From: Pleionea sediminis
GTDB taxonomy: Bacteria > Pseudomonadota > Gammaproteobacteria > Enterobacterales > Kangiellaceae
Direction: 5' to 3'
Length of the DNA: 64,000 nucleotides
Assembly (NCBI RefSeq): GCF_007570825.1
Contig: NZ_SUNB01000001.1
Span: 1,674,001-1,738,000 of the forward strand
In this document: positions 45,006 to 54,071 of the stretch, in pieces
Layout: each line of letters opens with the position of its first letter
How positions within the stretch are numbered: the stretch's first letter is position 1
The notes under the pieces: generated by a model
Seen by the model: the letters and a program-made list of their open reading frames with translations, nothing else
The model's database searches: none
Told to the model about the DNA's origin: nothing
Translations under genes and position numbers: made by a program

Positions 45006-45815
45006 CTATTCGGATTGTAATTGAAGCGTTAAGCGGTTCATATCATCGACTAAGCTTTCTCTTACTCGATCAAGTAAGATGCCACTAGAGTCTCCTTTGC
45101 GCCAATAAGCTTCTCCATAAACCAATTCAAAGTCGTATCCTGCATTTTCCCGGGCAATGTGTTGCTCGACGGCAGCAGTGATTTTTGACTTTAGGATTTT
45201 GCCGGCTTCTTTATTCGTTTCGGGCAAAACGAGCAAAAACTCTCCGGATTGCGAATAGCCAATCATATCCGCCCAGCGCAATTCATCTTTTAGCAGCTGC
45301 GATAATTGATTGCTAATCTTAACTGGGACAGAACACAGCTCGTCTTGGTCGAACATCAATAGTTTGACTTTTAAAATAGCCAGTGGGTTTTGATACCGCC
45401 GACTGCGGCTGACCTCATAATCTAAGAATTGAATCCAATTGGGGCGCTTGGGAATAGGAGAATAGACGGATGGCGAATCACCTTCTGGAGTATTAAAGGT
45501 TATCGCTCGAAAATAATGGGCTGTGTAATTAGGATTGCTGGGAAGTAATGCTTGCCAATGTTCCAAGTGAAGCGCTTGATTTCTTTCTTTATTGAGTAGA
45601 TGAAACGTCTTTTCTTCATCGTCGCCAGCTTCAAGAGGCAGTGAAGACCAGTGTTTCCCCTCAATATTTTCGGTATTTTCATTAATCCAGGTGGCAAACT
45701 GTCCGTTACTCCAAATTATCTTGCGATTTTCGTCTAGAATTACAATACCAAGTTGGGAGATATTAAGTATCTCCGATAAAGATTTTTGGTAATCGAATGT
45801 TGTCGTATTTTGCAT
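45006..45815 (-). CDS. PAS plus degenerate GGDEF protein
   Basis: A 269-residue cytoplasmic protein. An N-terminal PAS-like domain (about residues 10-115, ILDENRKIIWSNGQF) is followed by a GGDEF-fold domain recognisable from FLDYEVSRSRRYQNPLAILKV and the strand SGEFLLVLPET. The catalytic GGDEF loop is replaced by QSGEF, so cyclic-di-GMP synthesis is unlikely; it might bind nucleotides or act as a partner. It is directly upstream of algZ (seven bases), so it is probably the first gene of an algZ-algR signalling operon and may modulate that pathway. The latter is an inference. Confidence 0.8.
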   Translation of the reverse strand: MQNTTTFDYQKSLSEILNISQLGIVILDENRKIIWSNGQFATWINENTENIEGKHWSSLPLEAGDDEEKTFHLLNKERNQALHLEHWQALLPSNPNYTAHYFRAITFNTPEGDSPSVYSPIPKRPNWIQFLDYEVSRSRRYQNPLAILKVKLLMFDQDELCSVPVKISNQLSQLLKDELRWADMIGYSQSGEFLLVLPETNKEAGKILKSKITAAVEQHIARENAGYDFELVYGEAYWRKGDSSGILLDRVRESLVDDMNRLTLQLQSE

Positions 45816-45962
45816 AATTTGGACTGACTGGTTAATGAATCGGGTGACAAACGGGCTGTACTTGTATAGCCTGAGTAGCTTCTTTAACCATAATTCATTC
45901 CTGCATAAATGCCAATATAATCAGCGTGTTGTGTGGACAATTACTAGGCAGCTTATAGCTTC

Positions 45963-48731
45963 ATGGGGCAAAACTCATCATCCGATTCAATGGCGAATTT
46001 GGAAATCGATAAAAAGCGACTTAAGCAGTTGCAGCATCGATTCCTTGAGCTTAATGACCAGAGAAAAAGCCTACTTGAGCAGAATCTGAATGAACGAGAG
46101 AGTAATTTTCTCGAGCTGATTCCATTTCTTTTTCATATAAACCACCCTACTTTACCGGGATATGTTGGTAGCCAAACACCTTGTGGTGTCGCAAATTACG
46201 AAGTTTCTCGAGCAACACTTCAGCTGGCTAAAAAATACGCCCGTAGTCTCGATTATAGTCCGCGAGCGGTCAGGCAGATACAAATTGATGCAATTTATTT
46301 AATGGGCAGCGCGGGTTCCATTGCGCATTCATCCCACAGTGATTTAGATATTTGGGTGTGTTGCCGGAAAGAATTGAATCAAGAGCAGCGTCAATTACTG
46401 CGTGACAAACGAGATGCGATTCATAAATGGGCGAAAAATCAATCGATAGATACCAGCATCTATCTTGTTGATGAAAACGATATTCTCGATAGTAGTGCTG
46501 AGAACGAGCAACAAACAATTAAGTCTGGATTGTTGCTAGATGAGTTTTACCGCACACAAATTCATCTCGCTGGTCGGTATTTACTATGGTGGCTGGTTCC
46601 TCCTGAGCAGCGTGCTGACTATGCTAAATTTGCGAGTAAATTAATTGATGAACGTCATGTTCAACGGGATGAATGGATTGATTTTGGCCCGGTTAAGCAC
46701 ATCGAGATCGAAGAGTTTTTATCAAATGCGCTTTGGTATATTAACAAAGCGCTAGAGTCTCCTTATAAGACGGCATTAAAACTGGTTTTGATGGAATCTT
46801 ATTTGAGCCAGTATCCTAATGTGCAGCCGCTAAGTAATGACTACAAGCAGTTTGTTTACGATCTTATGGATAATGCGACGGTGGTTGACTCTTACTTATT
46901 AATGCACCGAAAAGTTGAAGAGTATTTAATATTAAATAATCAAACAGATCGCCTCGAGTTTGTAAGACGCTGCCTTTATCAAAAAATTAATGAACGCGTC
47001 ATTAAACAAGGTAATCAATTAAAAGAAACGCGAAAAATAATTGAAAATCTGGTTGATGAATGGCACTGGAACGTACAAAAACGAAAGCTTTTTGACAACA
47101 AAGCGAATTGGGACATCAATCAAATAGGTAATGAAAAGCGTTTGTACATAAAACAGCTAATCACGAGCTTTCGGACGATTGGGCAGTTCATAAAACAACA
47201 CGAATTGTTTTATAAAAAGTATAAAATGCAGTTACTTACCTTAAGTCGAAAAATTAGCGCAAACCTGGAATTAACTCAAGGAAAGATAGAACGGGTTAAT
47301 ATTAATTTTGTGCCTCAAATGGTAGACAAACACTTGTCACTCGTTCGTCAAACGAAAGCGCGAGATTTAGAACTGTGGAGCTTTTATGACCGGGCGATCA
47401 GTCATCAAGAGACTTATTCTGCGGAACCGGTGTATCAATGTGGATCATTGCTCGAATTACTGGTTTGGGCGAAGGTAAATGGGCTACTTTCCGAAGGTAC
47501 TGCTGTTCAATATCGTGACTCAAAACAGCAACTGCAATACGATGAGCTAGAACACTTAATACAAGAATTGCTTGCCAATGATTATTCGAAAAAGAAAGTA
47601 GGCGATGAGGTTTATCAATCGCCGCCAGTTGTTAATGAGATTTCCTGCTTTATTAATGTAGCGCAAGATAAATTGACTAATATTGCAAAGCAAGGAATGC
47701 ACATTATTACTAATAAGAATGATCCTTTTTGTTATGGCACAGACTGTTATAACTTAATTGAAACCATTGACCTGTATTATGTTAATAGTTGGGGGGAGCA
47801 ATTTGTTATCCACTTCAAAGGTGATACCAGTTTGTCCGAAGCTGCTATTGCTTTATTGGAATTAATCGAACGGCAAGATAAAGAACCATTGCTCAAGTTT
47901 TTCAATTTTTCATCCATGCGATCGGCTGAAATTATTAATCGTGTTAAAGGCTTGTATCGTCAATTAATCAGTTGTTACCAAGAAAAGCAGGGCGCAATCA
48001 CAAAGTATGTCTTTCGTTTAGGTATCAAATATTGCGTGGTTGAAAAGCAGGGTGAGCGTTTTGTTGTTCATCAGTTTAATGATGAAGAGAAGTTATCAGA
48101 ATTACTGATTAATCAGTTCAATGATTATCAATTAATTCAACTCGATCCAAGATGTTTTACCGATCCAGTCATTCAAATAGCGCTTTATAAGAGCAGTCGA
48201 GGTAGTCATACTCTGATTGTTAACCCTCATATAGGATATAAAAATTCCTACTGTTTTATTGATCAGCATGGTGGTTTGGTTTACGGCTTTTTTAGTCATC
48301 ATGATATACATGAAAACGTTAATGAGCTATTCAAGTGTTTGAAGAACAGCTGTCATGATTATGATCCTGATTTAACCTATATTCATACACTGAATAAAGA
48401 TCAAAGTTTGAGTCGATATGAGAAAGTTAACCAAGGTGAGTCGTCTTCTCTTGGGCTAACTATTACGGTTGAATCGAAAGACGACTCCAGTGAGTCAGAA
48501 AAGCAACATTTGATTGTGCAAGCTAAAGGCAAAGAGTTTCGCTTTGATCGGCGCGCTCCAGACCTCTCCTTACAATTTAAGCGCTGGTTAGACCGAGCGT
48601 TCGAAGCCAGTTTTGACGATATTTATATCGAAAAACTGAATTTGCACATACCGCAAGAGTTGCTGACCGAAGCTAAAGTTTTGCTTGAAAGAAATACCAT
48701 TTTCCGTGAGCTCACAGAACAAAGTCAATAA
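45963..48731 (+). CDS. cyaA: Class I adenylate cyclase
   Basis: Enterobacterial-type (class I) adenylate cyclase making cAMP from ATP. The nucleotidyltransferase core has GSAGSIAHSSHSDLDI (about 115-130), with the catalytic Asp pair, after the conserved LPGYVGSQTPCGVANYE. The C-terminal half is the regulatory part that in E. coli answers to PTS EIIA-Glc. The length of 922 is somewhat longer than E. coli (848). It is divergent from the GGDEF-algZ-algR-hem block. An internal ATG at residue 10 is an alternative start. It leads a row of plus-strand genes lptM-dapF-DUF484-xerC-yigB. Confidence 0.95.
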   Translation: MGQNSSSDSMANLEIDKKRLKQLQHRFLELNDQRKSLLEQNLNERESNFLELIPFLFHINHPTLPGYVGSQTPCGVANYEVSRATLQLAKKYARSLDYSPRAVRQIQIDAIYLMGSAGSIAHSSHSDLDIWVCCRKELNQEQRQLLRDKRDAIHKWAKNQSIDTSIYLVDENDILDSSAENEQQTIKSGLLLDEFYRTQIHLAGRYLLWWLVPPEQRADYAKFASKLIDERHVQRDEWIDFGPVKHIEIEEFLSNALWYINKALESPYKTALKLVLMESYLSQYPNVQPLSNDYKQFVYDLMDNATVVDSYLLMHRKVEEYLILNNQTDRLEFVRRCLYQKINERVIKQGNQLKETRKIIENLVDEWHWNVQKRKLFDNKANWDINQIGNEKRLYIKQLITSFRTIGQFIKQHELFYKKYKMQLLTLSRKISANLELTQGKIERVNINFVPQMVDKHLSLVRQTKARDLELWSFYDRAISHQETYSAEPVYQCGSLLELLVWAKVNGLLSEGTAVQYRDSKQQLQYDELEHLIQELLANDYSKKKVGDEVYQSPPVVNEISCFINVAQDKLTNIAKQGMHIITNKNDPFCYGTDCYNLIETIDLYYVNSWGEQFVIHFKGDTSLSEAAIALLELIERQDKEPLLKFFNFSSMRSAEIINRVKGLYRQLISCYQEKQGAITKYVFRLGIKYCVVEKQGERFVVHQFNDEEKLSELLINQFNDYQLIQLDPRCFTDPVIQIALYKSSRGSHTLIVNPHIGYKNSYCFIDQHGGLVYGFFSHHDIHENVNELFKCLKNSCHDYDPDLTYIHTLNKDQSLSRYEKVNQGESSSLGLTITVESKDDSSESEKQHLIVQAKGKEFRFDRRAPDLSLQFKRWLDRAFEASFDDIYIEKLNLHIPQELLTEAKVLLERNTIFRELTEQSQ

Positions 48732-48789
48732 ACGACAAAAAGCACCGTTTTGCATTATGTAAAATGTCGGATTTAGGTATACTAGCCTC

Positions 48790-48921
48790 ATGAAAAAGAA
48801 CATAAAAATTTCAATTTGGATTGTATTTGCGTTGTCATTGTTTGGGTGTGGACAAAAAGGGCCTCTCAAACCGGCAAACTCAGTCGTGCAAGTTGAAACA
48901 CAAAAAAAAGCGTTGGACTAA
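48790..48921 (+). CDS. lptM: LPS assembly lipoprotein LptM (YifL)
   Basis: A 43-codon lipoprotein. It has a Lys-rich start, a hydrophobic signal peptide and a lipobox ending LFGC (Cys20), followed by GQKGPLKP, which matches the GCGxKGPL signature of LptM/YifL. LptM stabilises the LptD-LptE LPS translocon and helps its disulfide maturation. The tail after the motif is very short. It lies four bases before dapF and 58 after cyaA, the same place as in E. coli but without the intervening cyaY gene. Confidence 0.88.
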   Translation: MKKNIKISIWIVFALSLFGCGQKGPLKPANSVVQVETQKKALD

Positions 48922-48925
48922 TTCC

Positions 48926-49756
48926 ATGTTGATCAGTTTTGCTAAAATGCAGGGCTTGGGCAATGATTTTATGGTTGTTGATACAATTTCACAGCCCATT
49001 TATTTTAATCAATCCCAAATTAGACGGTTAGCCGATCGTCACTTAGGTGTTGGATTTGACCAACTCTTATTGGTGGAGCCGCCGCAACAGCCTGACGTTG
49101 ATTTCCACTATCGTATTTTTAATGCCGATGGAAATGAAGTCGAACAATGCGGAAATGGCGCGCGGTGTTTGGCTCGCTTCGTGAAAATTATGGGACTCAC
49201 CTGGAAGTACAAACTTCGTATTAGCACGTTGAAAGGCGTCATAACTACACGAATGCACAAGGATGGTAATGTAACCGTCGAAATGGGGGTTCCGAATTTA
49301 GAGCCAGATAAGATCCCTATTCGATATGCTGAGCGAAATTTAGAGTACAGTGTCGAAAGTGATGGAATTCGCCACAAAGTCGGAGCCGTCTCGATGGGCA
49401 ATCCACATTGTGTTATGACGGTAGATAATCTGGAATCGACTCCTGTTGAAGGATGGGGAAAGTCGATTGGTGAAAATCATATTTTCCCTGAACAAGCTAA
49501 TGTCGGTTTTATGCAAGTCATTTCTGAGCGAGAAGTTAATCTTAGGGTGTTTGAGCGCGGAGTGGGTGAAACTCTGGCGTGTGGAACAGGCGCATGTGCC
49601 GCAGCAGTTGTCGGCATCTTAAATAAGCAACTTGGTAAAAGAGTGCGGGTTAATTTACCGGGCGGTTATTTAACCATCGACTGGGAAGGTGAAGGCCAGT
49701 CTTTGTTTATGACAGGTCCCGCGGAATTTGTATTTGAAGGACAAATCGAAATATGA
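48926..49756 (+). CDS. dapF: Diaminopimelate epimerase
   Basis: Interconverts LL- and meso-diaminopimelate for lysine and peptidoglycan synthesis. The two catalytic cysteines are Cys75 (EQCGNGARC) and Cys219 (ACGTGACA). The N-terminal FAKMQGLGNDFMVVD is conserved. The start at 48926 gives 276 residues, the usual length; longer in-frame starts run into lptM. It overlaps the next gene by four bases (ATGA). Confidence 0.97.
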   Translation: MLISFAKMQGLGNDFMVVDTISQPIYFNQSQIRRLADRHLGVGFDQLLLVEPPQQPDVDFHYRIFNADGNEVEQCGNGARCLARFVKIMGLTWKYKLRISTLKGVITTRMHKDGNVTVEMGVPNLEPDKIPIRYAERNLEYSVESDGIRHKVGAVSMGNPHCVMTVDNLESTPVEGWGKSIGENHIFPEQANVGFMQVISEREVNLRVFERGVGETLACGTGACAAAVVGILNKQLGKRVRVNLPGGYLTIDWEGEGQSLFMTGPAEFVFEGQIEI

Positions 49757-50442
49757 GTCAACAAGAGCAATCCATTTTACCTGTTACAGAAAAGCAAGTT
49801 TTCGATTATTTAATTGAACACCCAGACTTTCTGGAAAAAAATCCTTCTTTGTTATCACAGTTATCAATTAGCCATCAAGTTGATGGTGGCGTGTCTTTGG
49901 TTGAGCGACAAGTAAAAGTATTGAGAGAAAAAAATAGAGAGCTTCAAGGCAAGTTGATTGAAATGCTCAATGCTGCTCAAAAAAATGAAAATCTATTGAA
50001 AAAATCTATTCGATTAATACTATGTTTAATTGATTGCCAATCACTAGAGCAACTGGCTAATACATTGCATGATATTATTCCGCGAGAATTCGACTTGGAT
50101 GCAGTTTCAATTAGTCTTTTCGGTCATTGGACTCGAGCTTCGAATGTCCGTGTGTATCAAAAATCTGATCGGCTACTTGAATCATTAGGCTGTAACTTTC
50201 CTGATAATGAGCCAATTTGTGGAAGAATGGACAGTAAAATAAGAGACTCTCTCTTTTCGACCCATGCAATTAAATCGGGTTCTGTTGCTATTTTGCCGTT
50301 AGGTAAAAACGGACAACTCGGTGTTCTTGCGTTACTCAGTCGAGATCAATCTCGTTTTTCTCCTGATATGGGCGATCTATTTCTTCAACTCATATCATCA
50401 ATTACGACTCAGCTCCTCGTTCGATTTAAAGACTTTGATTAA
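49753..50442 (+). CDS. DUF484 family protein
   Basis: A 229-residue member of DUF484 (YigA of E. coli). The N-terminal part has YLIEHPDFLEKNPSLL and the SLVERQVKVLREKNREL coiled coil that define the family; the rest forms a GAF-like domain (VSISLFGHW to GVLALLSRDQSRFSP). Its function is unknown, but it is conserved between dapF and xerC across Gammaproteobacteria. Overlaps dapF by four bases; xerC begins two bases after its stop. Confidence 0.9.
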   Translation: MSQQEQSILPVTEKQVFDYLIEHPDFLEKNPSLLSQLSISHQVDGGVSLVERQVKVLREKNRELQGKLIEMLNAAQKNENLLKKSIRLILCLIDCQSLEQLANTLHDIIPREFDLDAVSISLFGHWTRASNVRVYQKSDRLLESLGCNFPDNEPICGRMDSKIRDSLFSTHAIKSGSVAILPLGKNGQLGVLALLSRDQSRFSPDMGDLFLQLISSITTQLLVRFKDFD

Positions 50443-50444
50443 CT

Positions 50445-51347
50445 ATGCTGCTATCCGATGGTTATCAATCATATTTAGAGTTCATAACATACGAAAGAAT
50501 GCTATCGGAAAAAACAGTTGCTAGTTATCAGCGAGCAATAAATCAGTTTTTATCATATTTAAAAAAACAGAACATCATTAATTGTGATCAGGTCTCTGTA
50601 TTTTGGGTAAGACGATATTTGGCAGAAATGCATTACAGTAAATTAAAGTCGCGTTCTATTGCGCAAAAAATATCAAGTTTGAGAAATTGGTTTCAATTTT
50701 TAGCACAAAAAAATATTGTTCCAGCAAATCCCTTTAATGGAATAAAAACCCCTAAGCTTGAAAAGCATTTGCCAAAAACGCTTGAAGTTGATGAAATCAA
50801 TGTATTATTGGATAAAATGCCGAGTGATGACTTTCTCAGCTGTCGTGATAAGACGATAATGGAATTATTTTACTCATCCGGTATTCGACTTAGTGAATTG
50901 CAAGCTGTCCAATTCAATGATTTGTCTATAAGTGACTCATCCATTCGAGTAACCGGTAAAGGAAGTAAGACCAGAATTGTTCCTATTGGCAGCAAAGCTC
51001 TTAAACTAATTAAAAAATGGCTTACTTTCAGAAAGTCCTATACCGATGAAGATGAAACAGCATTATTTATTACTGAATCTGGTTTGCCGTTAAAGCACCG
51101 AAGTATTCAGTCAAGAATTGCTGAATGGGGTATTAAGCTTGGCGCTACAAGTCGACTTCATCCTCATAAATTCAGACATTCATGCGCGTCGCACTTTTTA
51201 GAGTCATCATCAGATTTAAGAGCTGTGCAAGAATTGTTAGGGCACGCAGATCTTTCAACGACACAAATTTATACTCATTTGGATTTTCAACACTTAGCTA
51301 GAGTTTACGATTCCGCACATCCGAGAGCAAAGAAGAAAGATGAATGA
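50445..51347 (+). CDS. xerC: Tyrosine recombinase XerC
   Basis: Site-specific tyrosine recombinase that, with XerD, resolves chromosome dimers at dif. The N-terminal SAM-like DNA-binding domain is followed by the catalytic domain with all six active-site residues: Arg148 (SGIRLSEL), Lys172 (GKGSKTR), His241 and Arg244 (HPHKFRHS), His267 (LLGHADL) and the nucleophile Tyr276 (TTQIYTHLD). The length of 300 and the dapF-DUF484-xerC-yigB order identify it as XerC rather than a mobile-element integrase. Overlaps the next gene by eight bases. Confidence 0.95.
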   Translation: MLLSDGYQSYLEFITYERMLSEKTVASYQRAINQFLSYLKKQNIINCDQVSVFWVRRYLAEMHYSKLKSRSIAQKISSLRNWFQFLAQKNIVPANPFNGIKTPKLEKHLPKTLEVDEINVLLDKMPSDDFLSCRDKTIMELFYSSGIRLSELQAVQFNDLSISDSSIRVTGKGSKTRIVPIGSKALKLIKKWLTFRKSYTDEDETALFITESGLPLKHRSIQSRIAEWGIKLGATSRLHPHKFRHSCASHFLESSSDLRAVQELLGHADLSTTQIYTHLDFQHLARVYDSAHPRAKKKDE

Positions 51348-52074
51348 AAGGCAAAAACTCTTAAGCTTTTTAACTGAATGCAAAGTAATCGGCTTCGATC
51401 TTGATGATACACTTTGGGATAACAAGCCTGTTATTCAAGCCGCAGTTGATCAGATGTTTTCTTTTTTAGATTCTGAACTAACCGATCATTCTATTAATAA
51501 TATTGAGTCCGTCTATACTTATGAAGTCGAAAAAAGGGTTAACGAAGATCCTCTTCGTTACCACGATATGACTTTATTAAGAAAAGAATCTCTGTTGGAT
51601 TTATGTCGTTACTTTAATGCACCCGAGAAACTAGCTGATCAAGCATGGGATGTGTTTTACGAACATCGGCAAATGTTTACACCTTATGATGATGCTTTTA
51701 AATTACTTAAGTTTTTATCTGAGAAGTTTAAGTTAATGGTCATTAGTAATGGTAATGCCAACTTACAGGTCGCTAATATGGAGCAATATTTTGATTGCCA
51801 CTGGCAAGCCGGCATCAATGGCAGAGCTAAACCGGACCCCGATATGCTGACCAAAGCTTTAGCGAAATATAAAATTGAAAGAAGTCAGTTTTTGTATGTG
51901 GGTGATAATATTAATATCGATATGCGCTTTGTTATTAATGGTAGAGCAAGAGGTGTCCTTATTCCATCTAAAAGGAATGAGGATGTCTGCTTTTCTCTAA
52001 CAGATAAAATGAAAAGTAGTTTTGTAACTATGGAAAGCTTATCGGAATTCTATGCGGTAGCAAAAGATATCTAA
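51340..52074 (+). CDS. yigB: HAD-family phosphatase YigB
   Basis: Haloacid dehalogenase-type phosphatase. The catalytic DLDDT motif is at residues 20-24 (GFDLDDTLWDN), motif II Ser/Thr is in VISNGNANL, and YVGDNINIDM carries motif IV. E. coli YigB removes phosphate from FMN and from a riboflavin precursor. The length of 244 and the position after xerC match. Its stop is four bases from the stop of the convergent gene. Confidence 0.9.
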   Translation: MNERQKLLSFLTECKVIGFDLDDTLWDNKPVIQAAVDQMFSFLDSELTDHSINNIESVYTYEVEKRVNEDPLRYHDMTLLRKESLLDLCRYFNAPEKLADQAWDVFYEHRQMFTPYDDAFKLLKFLSEKFKLMVISNGNANLQVANMEQYFDCHWQAGINGRAKPDPDMLTKALAKYKIERSQFLYVGDNINIDMRFVINGRARGVLIPSKRNEDVCFSLTDKMKSSFVTMESLSEFYAVAKDI

Positions 52075-52078
52075 CTGA

Positions 52079-52546
52079 TTACTCTGGCCCAGTAAGAAGA
52101 AACTCGTCCTTTTGTACAAGTTCATTTATTCGATTATTTAAATCTTTTTTAATCTCATCAGTGCAAACTCCTTTAGGGTACTGAGTTTTAATGAAGTTAT
52201 CTGCGATAAAACCACCGTACCGAACACCTTGCAAAAATGAAGTAAATTTAATCTCTACTTCTGCAGCTACTTTATTTGCACTGTAATCTTTGATTTTCCC
52301 ATATTTCGCAAAAGTAGCTATGTTTTCATGGAGCTTGTCATTAAACGCTTTTGAATTTGTATTGATTTCCAGGTAAGAATCGAGAGTGCAGAGTTCAATT
52401 AACAGGTTGATATTTAATACAAAGTTGTAGCTTTCTATCATAAAGCTATTGACTGTGTCAGAGAGTTCTTGTCCTGAGTCTTTAGCATTAGAATAAGTTG
52501 AAAGAACTAACATCCAACTTACTAATATGTATCCCGCGCGTTTCAT
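52079..52546 (-). CDS. Small exported protein of unknown function
   Basis: A 155-residue protein with a clear signal peptide (KRAGYILVSWMLVLSTYSNA, cleavage near residue 22) and a soluble helical remainder containing two cysteines. I recognise no family. The pattern of charged residues and a CTDEIKKDL end resemble Rap1a/Tai-like periplasmic immunity proteins only faintly. It separates yigB from the dehydrogenase block and is the 3'-most gene of the inserted minus-strand segment. Confidence 0.6.
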   Translation of the reverse strand: MKRAGYILVSWMLVLSTYSNAKDSGQELSDTVNSFMIESYNFVLNINLLIELCTLDSYLEINTNSKAFNDKLHENIATFAKYGKIKDYSANKVAAEVEIKFTSFLQGVRYGGFIADNFIKTQYPKGVCTDEIKKDLNNRINELVQKDEFLLTGPE

Positions 52547-52620
52547 GGTTGACCCCCGATTTTGATCTGATTAAAAATATAGCCGATTGTTGATAAAAAG
52601 CAATGTAATCTGCTTTAAGT

Positions 52621-54057
52621 TTAACGTAGATAAAATTTGTAAATTAACTTGTGAATCCAACGACCATAGGGTGGAAATGCAAATTTAAGGGAGTTGAATT
52701 TTCCCTTTTTAAAAATAGGCTTTGCTTTTGAAAAGGTTAAAAAACCTTCTTTCGCATGATAGTGACCCATTCCTGAAGAACCAACTCCACCAAAGGGTAA
52801 GTCATCTTGAGCAACATGAATAACCGAGTCATTAATACAGACACCTCCAGCGTGTGTATGACGCAAAAGTTGTTTCTGCAATTTTTTATTAAAAGTCATT
52901 AAATAAAGGGCCAATGGACGAGGTTTCGTTTGTATATAGCGAATCGCATCATTGATATGTTCGTAACTAATAATTGGTAAAATTGGGCCAAATATTTCTT
53001 GCTGAACAATGTTCAAGTGTTCTGGTGGATTAACCACAAGTGTAAGGGGTATTTTGCGTTTGGCTGGTTCGAAGGTTTCGTTGCCAGAGTCAAGCTGAAT
53101 TATTTCACATCCCGCCGACTCAGCTTCAGAAAGCCATGCCTTAAGTCGACCATAGTGCGACTCATTTATGATCGCAGTATAATCATTATTATCTGCAATT
53201 GAGGGATACAATTTTTTAAATTGATTTTCGAGCAGCTCGATTAATTCAGCCACTTTATCTTGTGGGCAAAGTACGTAGTCGGGAGCAACACAGGTTTGAC
53301 CAGCATTTAAACACTTTCCGTAAATCATTCGTTCAACAGCAGTAACCATCGGTGCATCTTCCGTAATAAGTACAGGCGATTTTCCGCCCAACTCTAAAGT
53401 GACTGGCGTTAAATTATTTGCTGCTGCTCGCATTACGTGTTTACCAACTTGTGTTGATCCGGTAAAAAATAAATGATCAAAAGGCAGTGCTGAAAAATTA
53501 GCTGCTACATTAGCATCACCTTCAATAATTGAAACCTCTGTTTGGTCGAACACATCTTCAATAATTTCGCGAATAATTCGGTTTGTGTATGGCGTATATT
53601 CTGAAAGTTTTATCATGGCTCGGTTACCGGCAGAAAGCGCAGAAACTAACGGACCAATGGATAGATAAATGGGATAATTCCAAGGAACAATAATACCGAC
53701 AACACCTAATGGTTGATATTCAATCCACGCTTTGGCTGGACGGAATAATAAATCGACGTGTCTTTTCTCGGGTTTCATCCAGTGTTTTAAATTTTTTAAT
53801 GCATAATTTATGGACATTATTGAGGGTAAAAAATCTGCCATAATCGAGTCGTCTTTAGAACGGTGCGAATAATCGGCCGATAAAGATTTGAGTAATCGGT
53901 CTTGATTCGCAAGCAAGCTTTTTTTAAGGGCTTTAAGCATTTCTTTTCGTTCTTTTTTATCGGGATAAGGGTGTGATAAAAAAGCATGCTTCTGCTGCTC
54001 AAAAATATCATGAATAAAAACTTGACCTTCTTGTATGTGAGATTGTTTTGCGCTCAT
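52621..54057 (-). CDS. Coniferyl-aldehyde-dehydrogenase-like aldehyde dehydrogenase
   Basis: NAD(P)-dependent aldehyde dehydrogenase superfamily member of the coniferyl aldehyde dehydrogenase type. Motifs: VPWNYP, general-base Glu in TLELGGKSPVL, nucleophile Cys in NAGQTCVAPDYVL. A hydrophobic/basic C-terminal tail (FPPYGRWIHKLIYKFYL) could tether it to the membrane, as in fatty aldehyde dehydrogenases. The start at 54057 has GAGAGAA upstream; a 5-residue longer form starts at 54072. Substrate could be aromatic or long-chain aldehydes. It ends a three-gene run with the two genes upstream. Confidence 0.88.
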   Translation of the reverse strand: MSAKQSHIQEGQVFIHDIFEQQKHAFLSHPYPDKKERKEMLKALKKSLLANQDRLLKSLSADYSHRSKDDSIMADFLPSIMSINYALKNLKHWMKPEKRHVDLLFRPAKAWIEYQPLGVVGIIVPWNYPIYLSIGPLVSALSAGNRAMIKLSEYTPYTNRIIREIIEDVFDQTEVSIIEGDANVAANFSALPFDHLFFTGSTQVGKHVMRAAANNLTPVTLELGGKSPVLITEDAPMVTAVERMIYGKCLNAGQTCVAPDYVLCPQDKVAELIELLENQFKKLYPSIADNNDYTAIINESHYGRLKAWLSEAESAGCEIIQLDSGNETFEPAKRKIPLTLVVNPPEHLNIVQQEIFGPILPIISYEHINDAIRYIQTKPRPLALYLMTFNKKLQKQLLRHTHAGGVCINDSVIHVAQDDLPFGGVGSSGMGHYHAKEGFLTFSKAKPIFKKGKFNSLKFAFPPYGRWIHKLIYKFYLR

Positions 54058-54071
54058 AGTATTCTCTCGCA

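Noticed and set aside
50445-51347. Possible phage or transposon integrase, as this is a tyrosine recombinase
   Set aside because: Length, residues and position between DUF484 and yigB identify chromosomal XerC; no attachment site or mobile genes are around.
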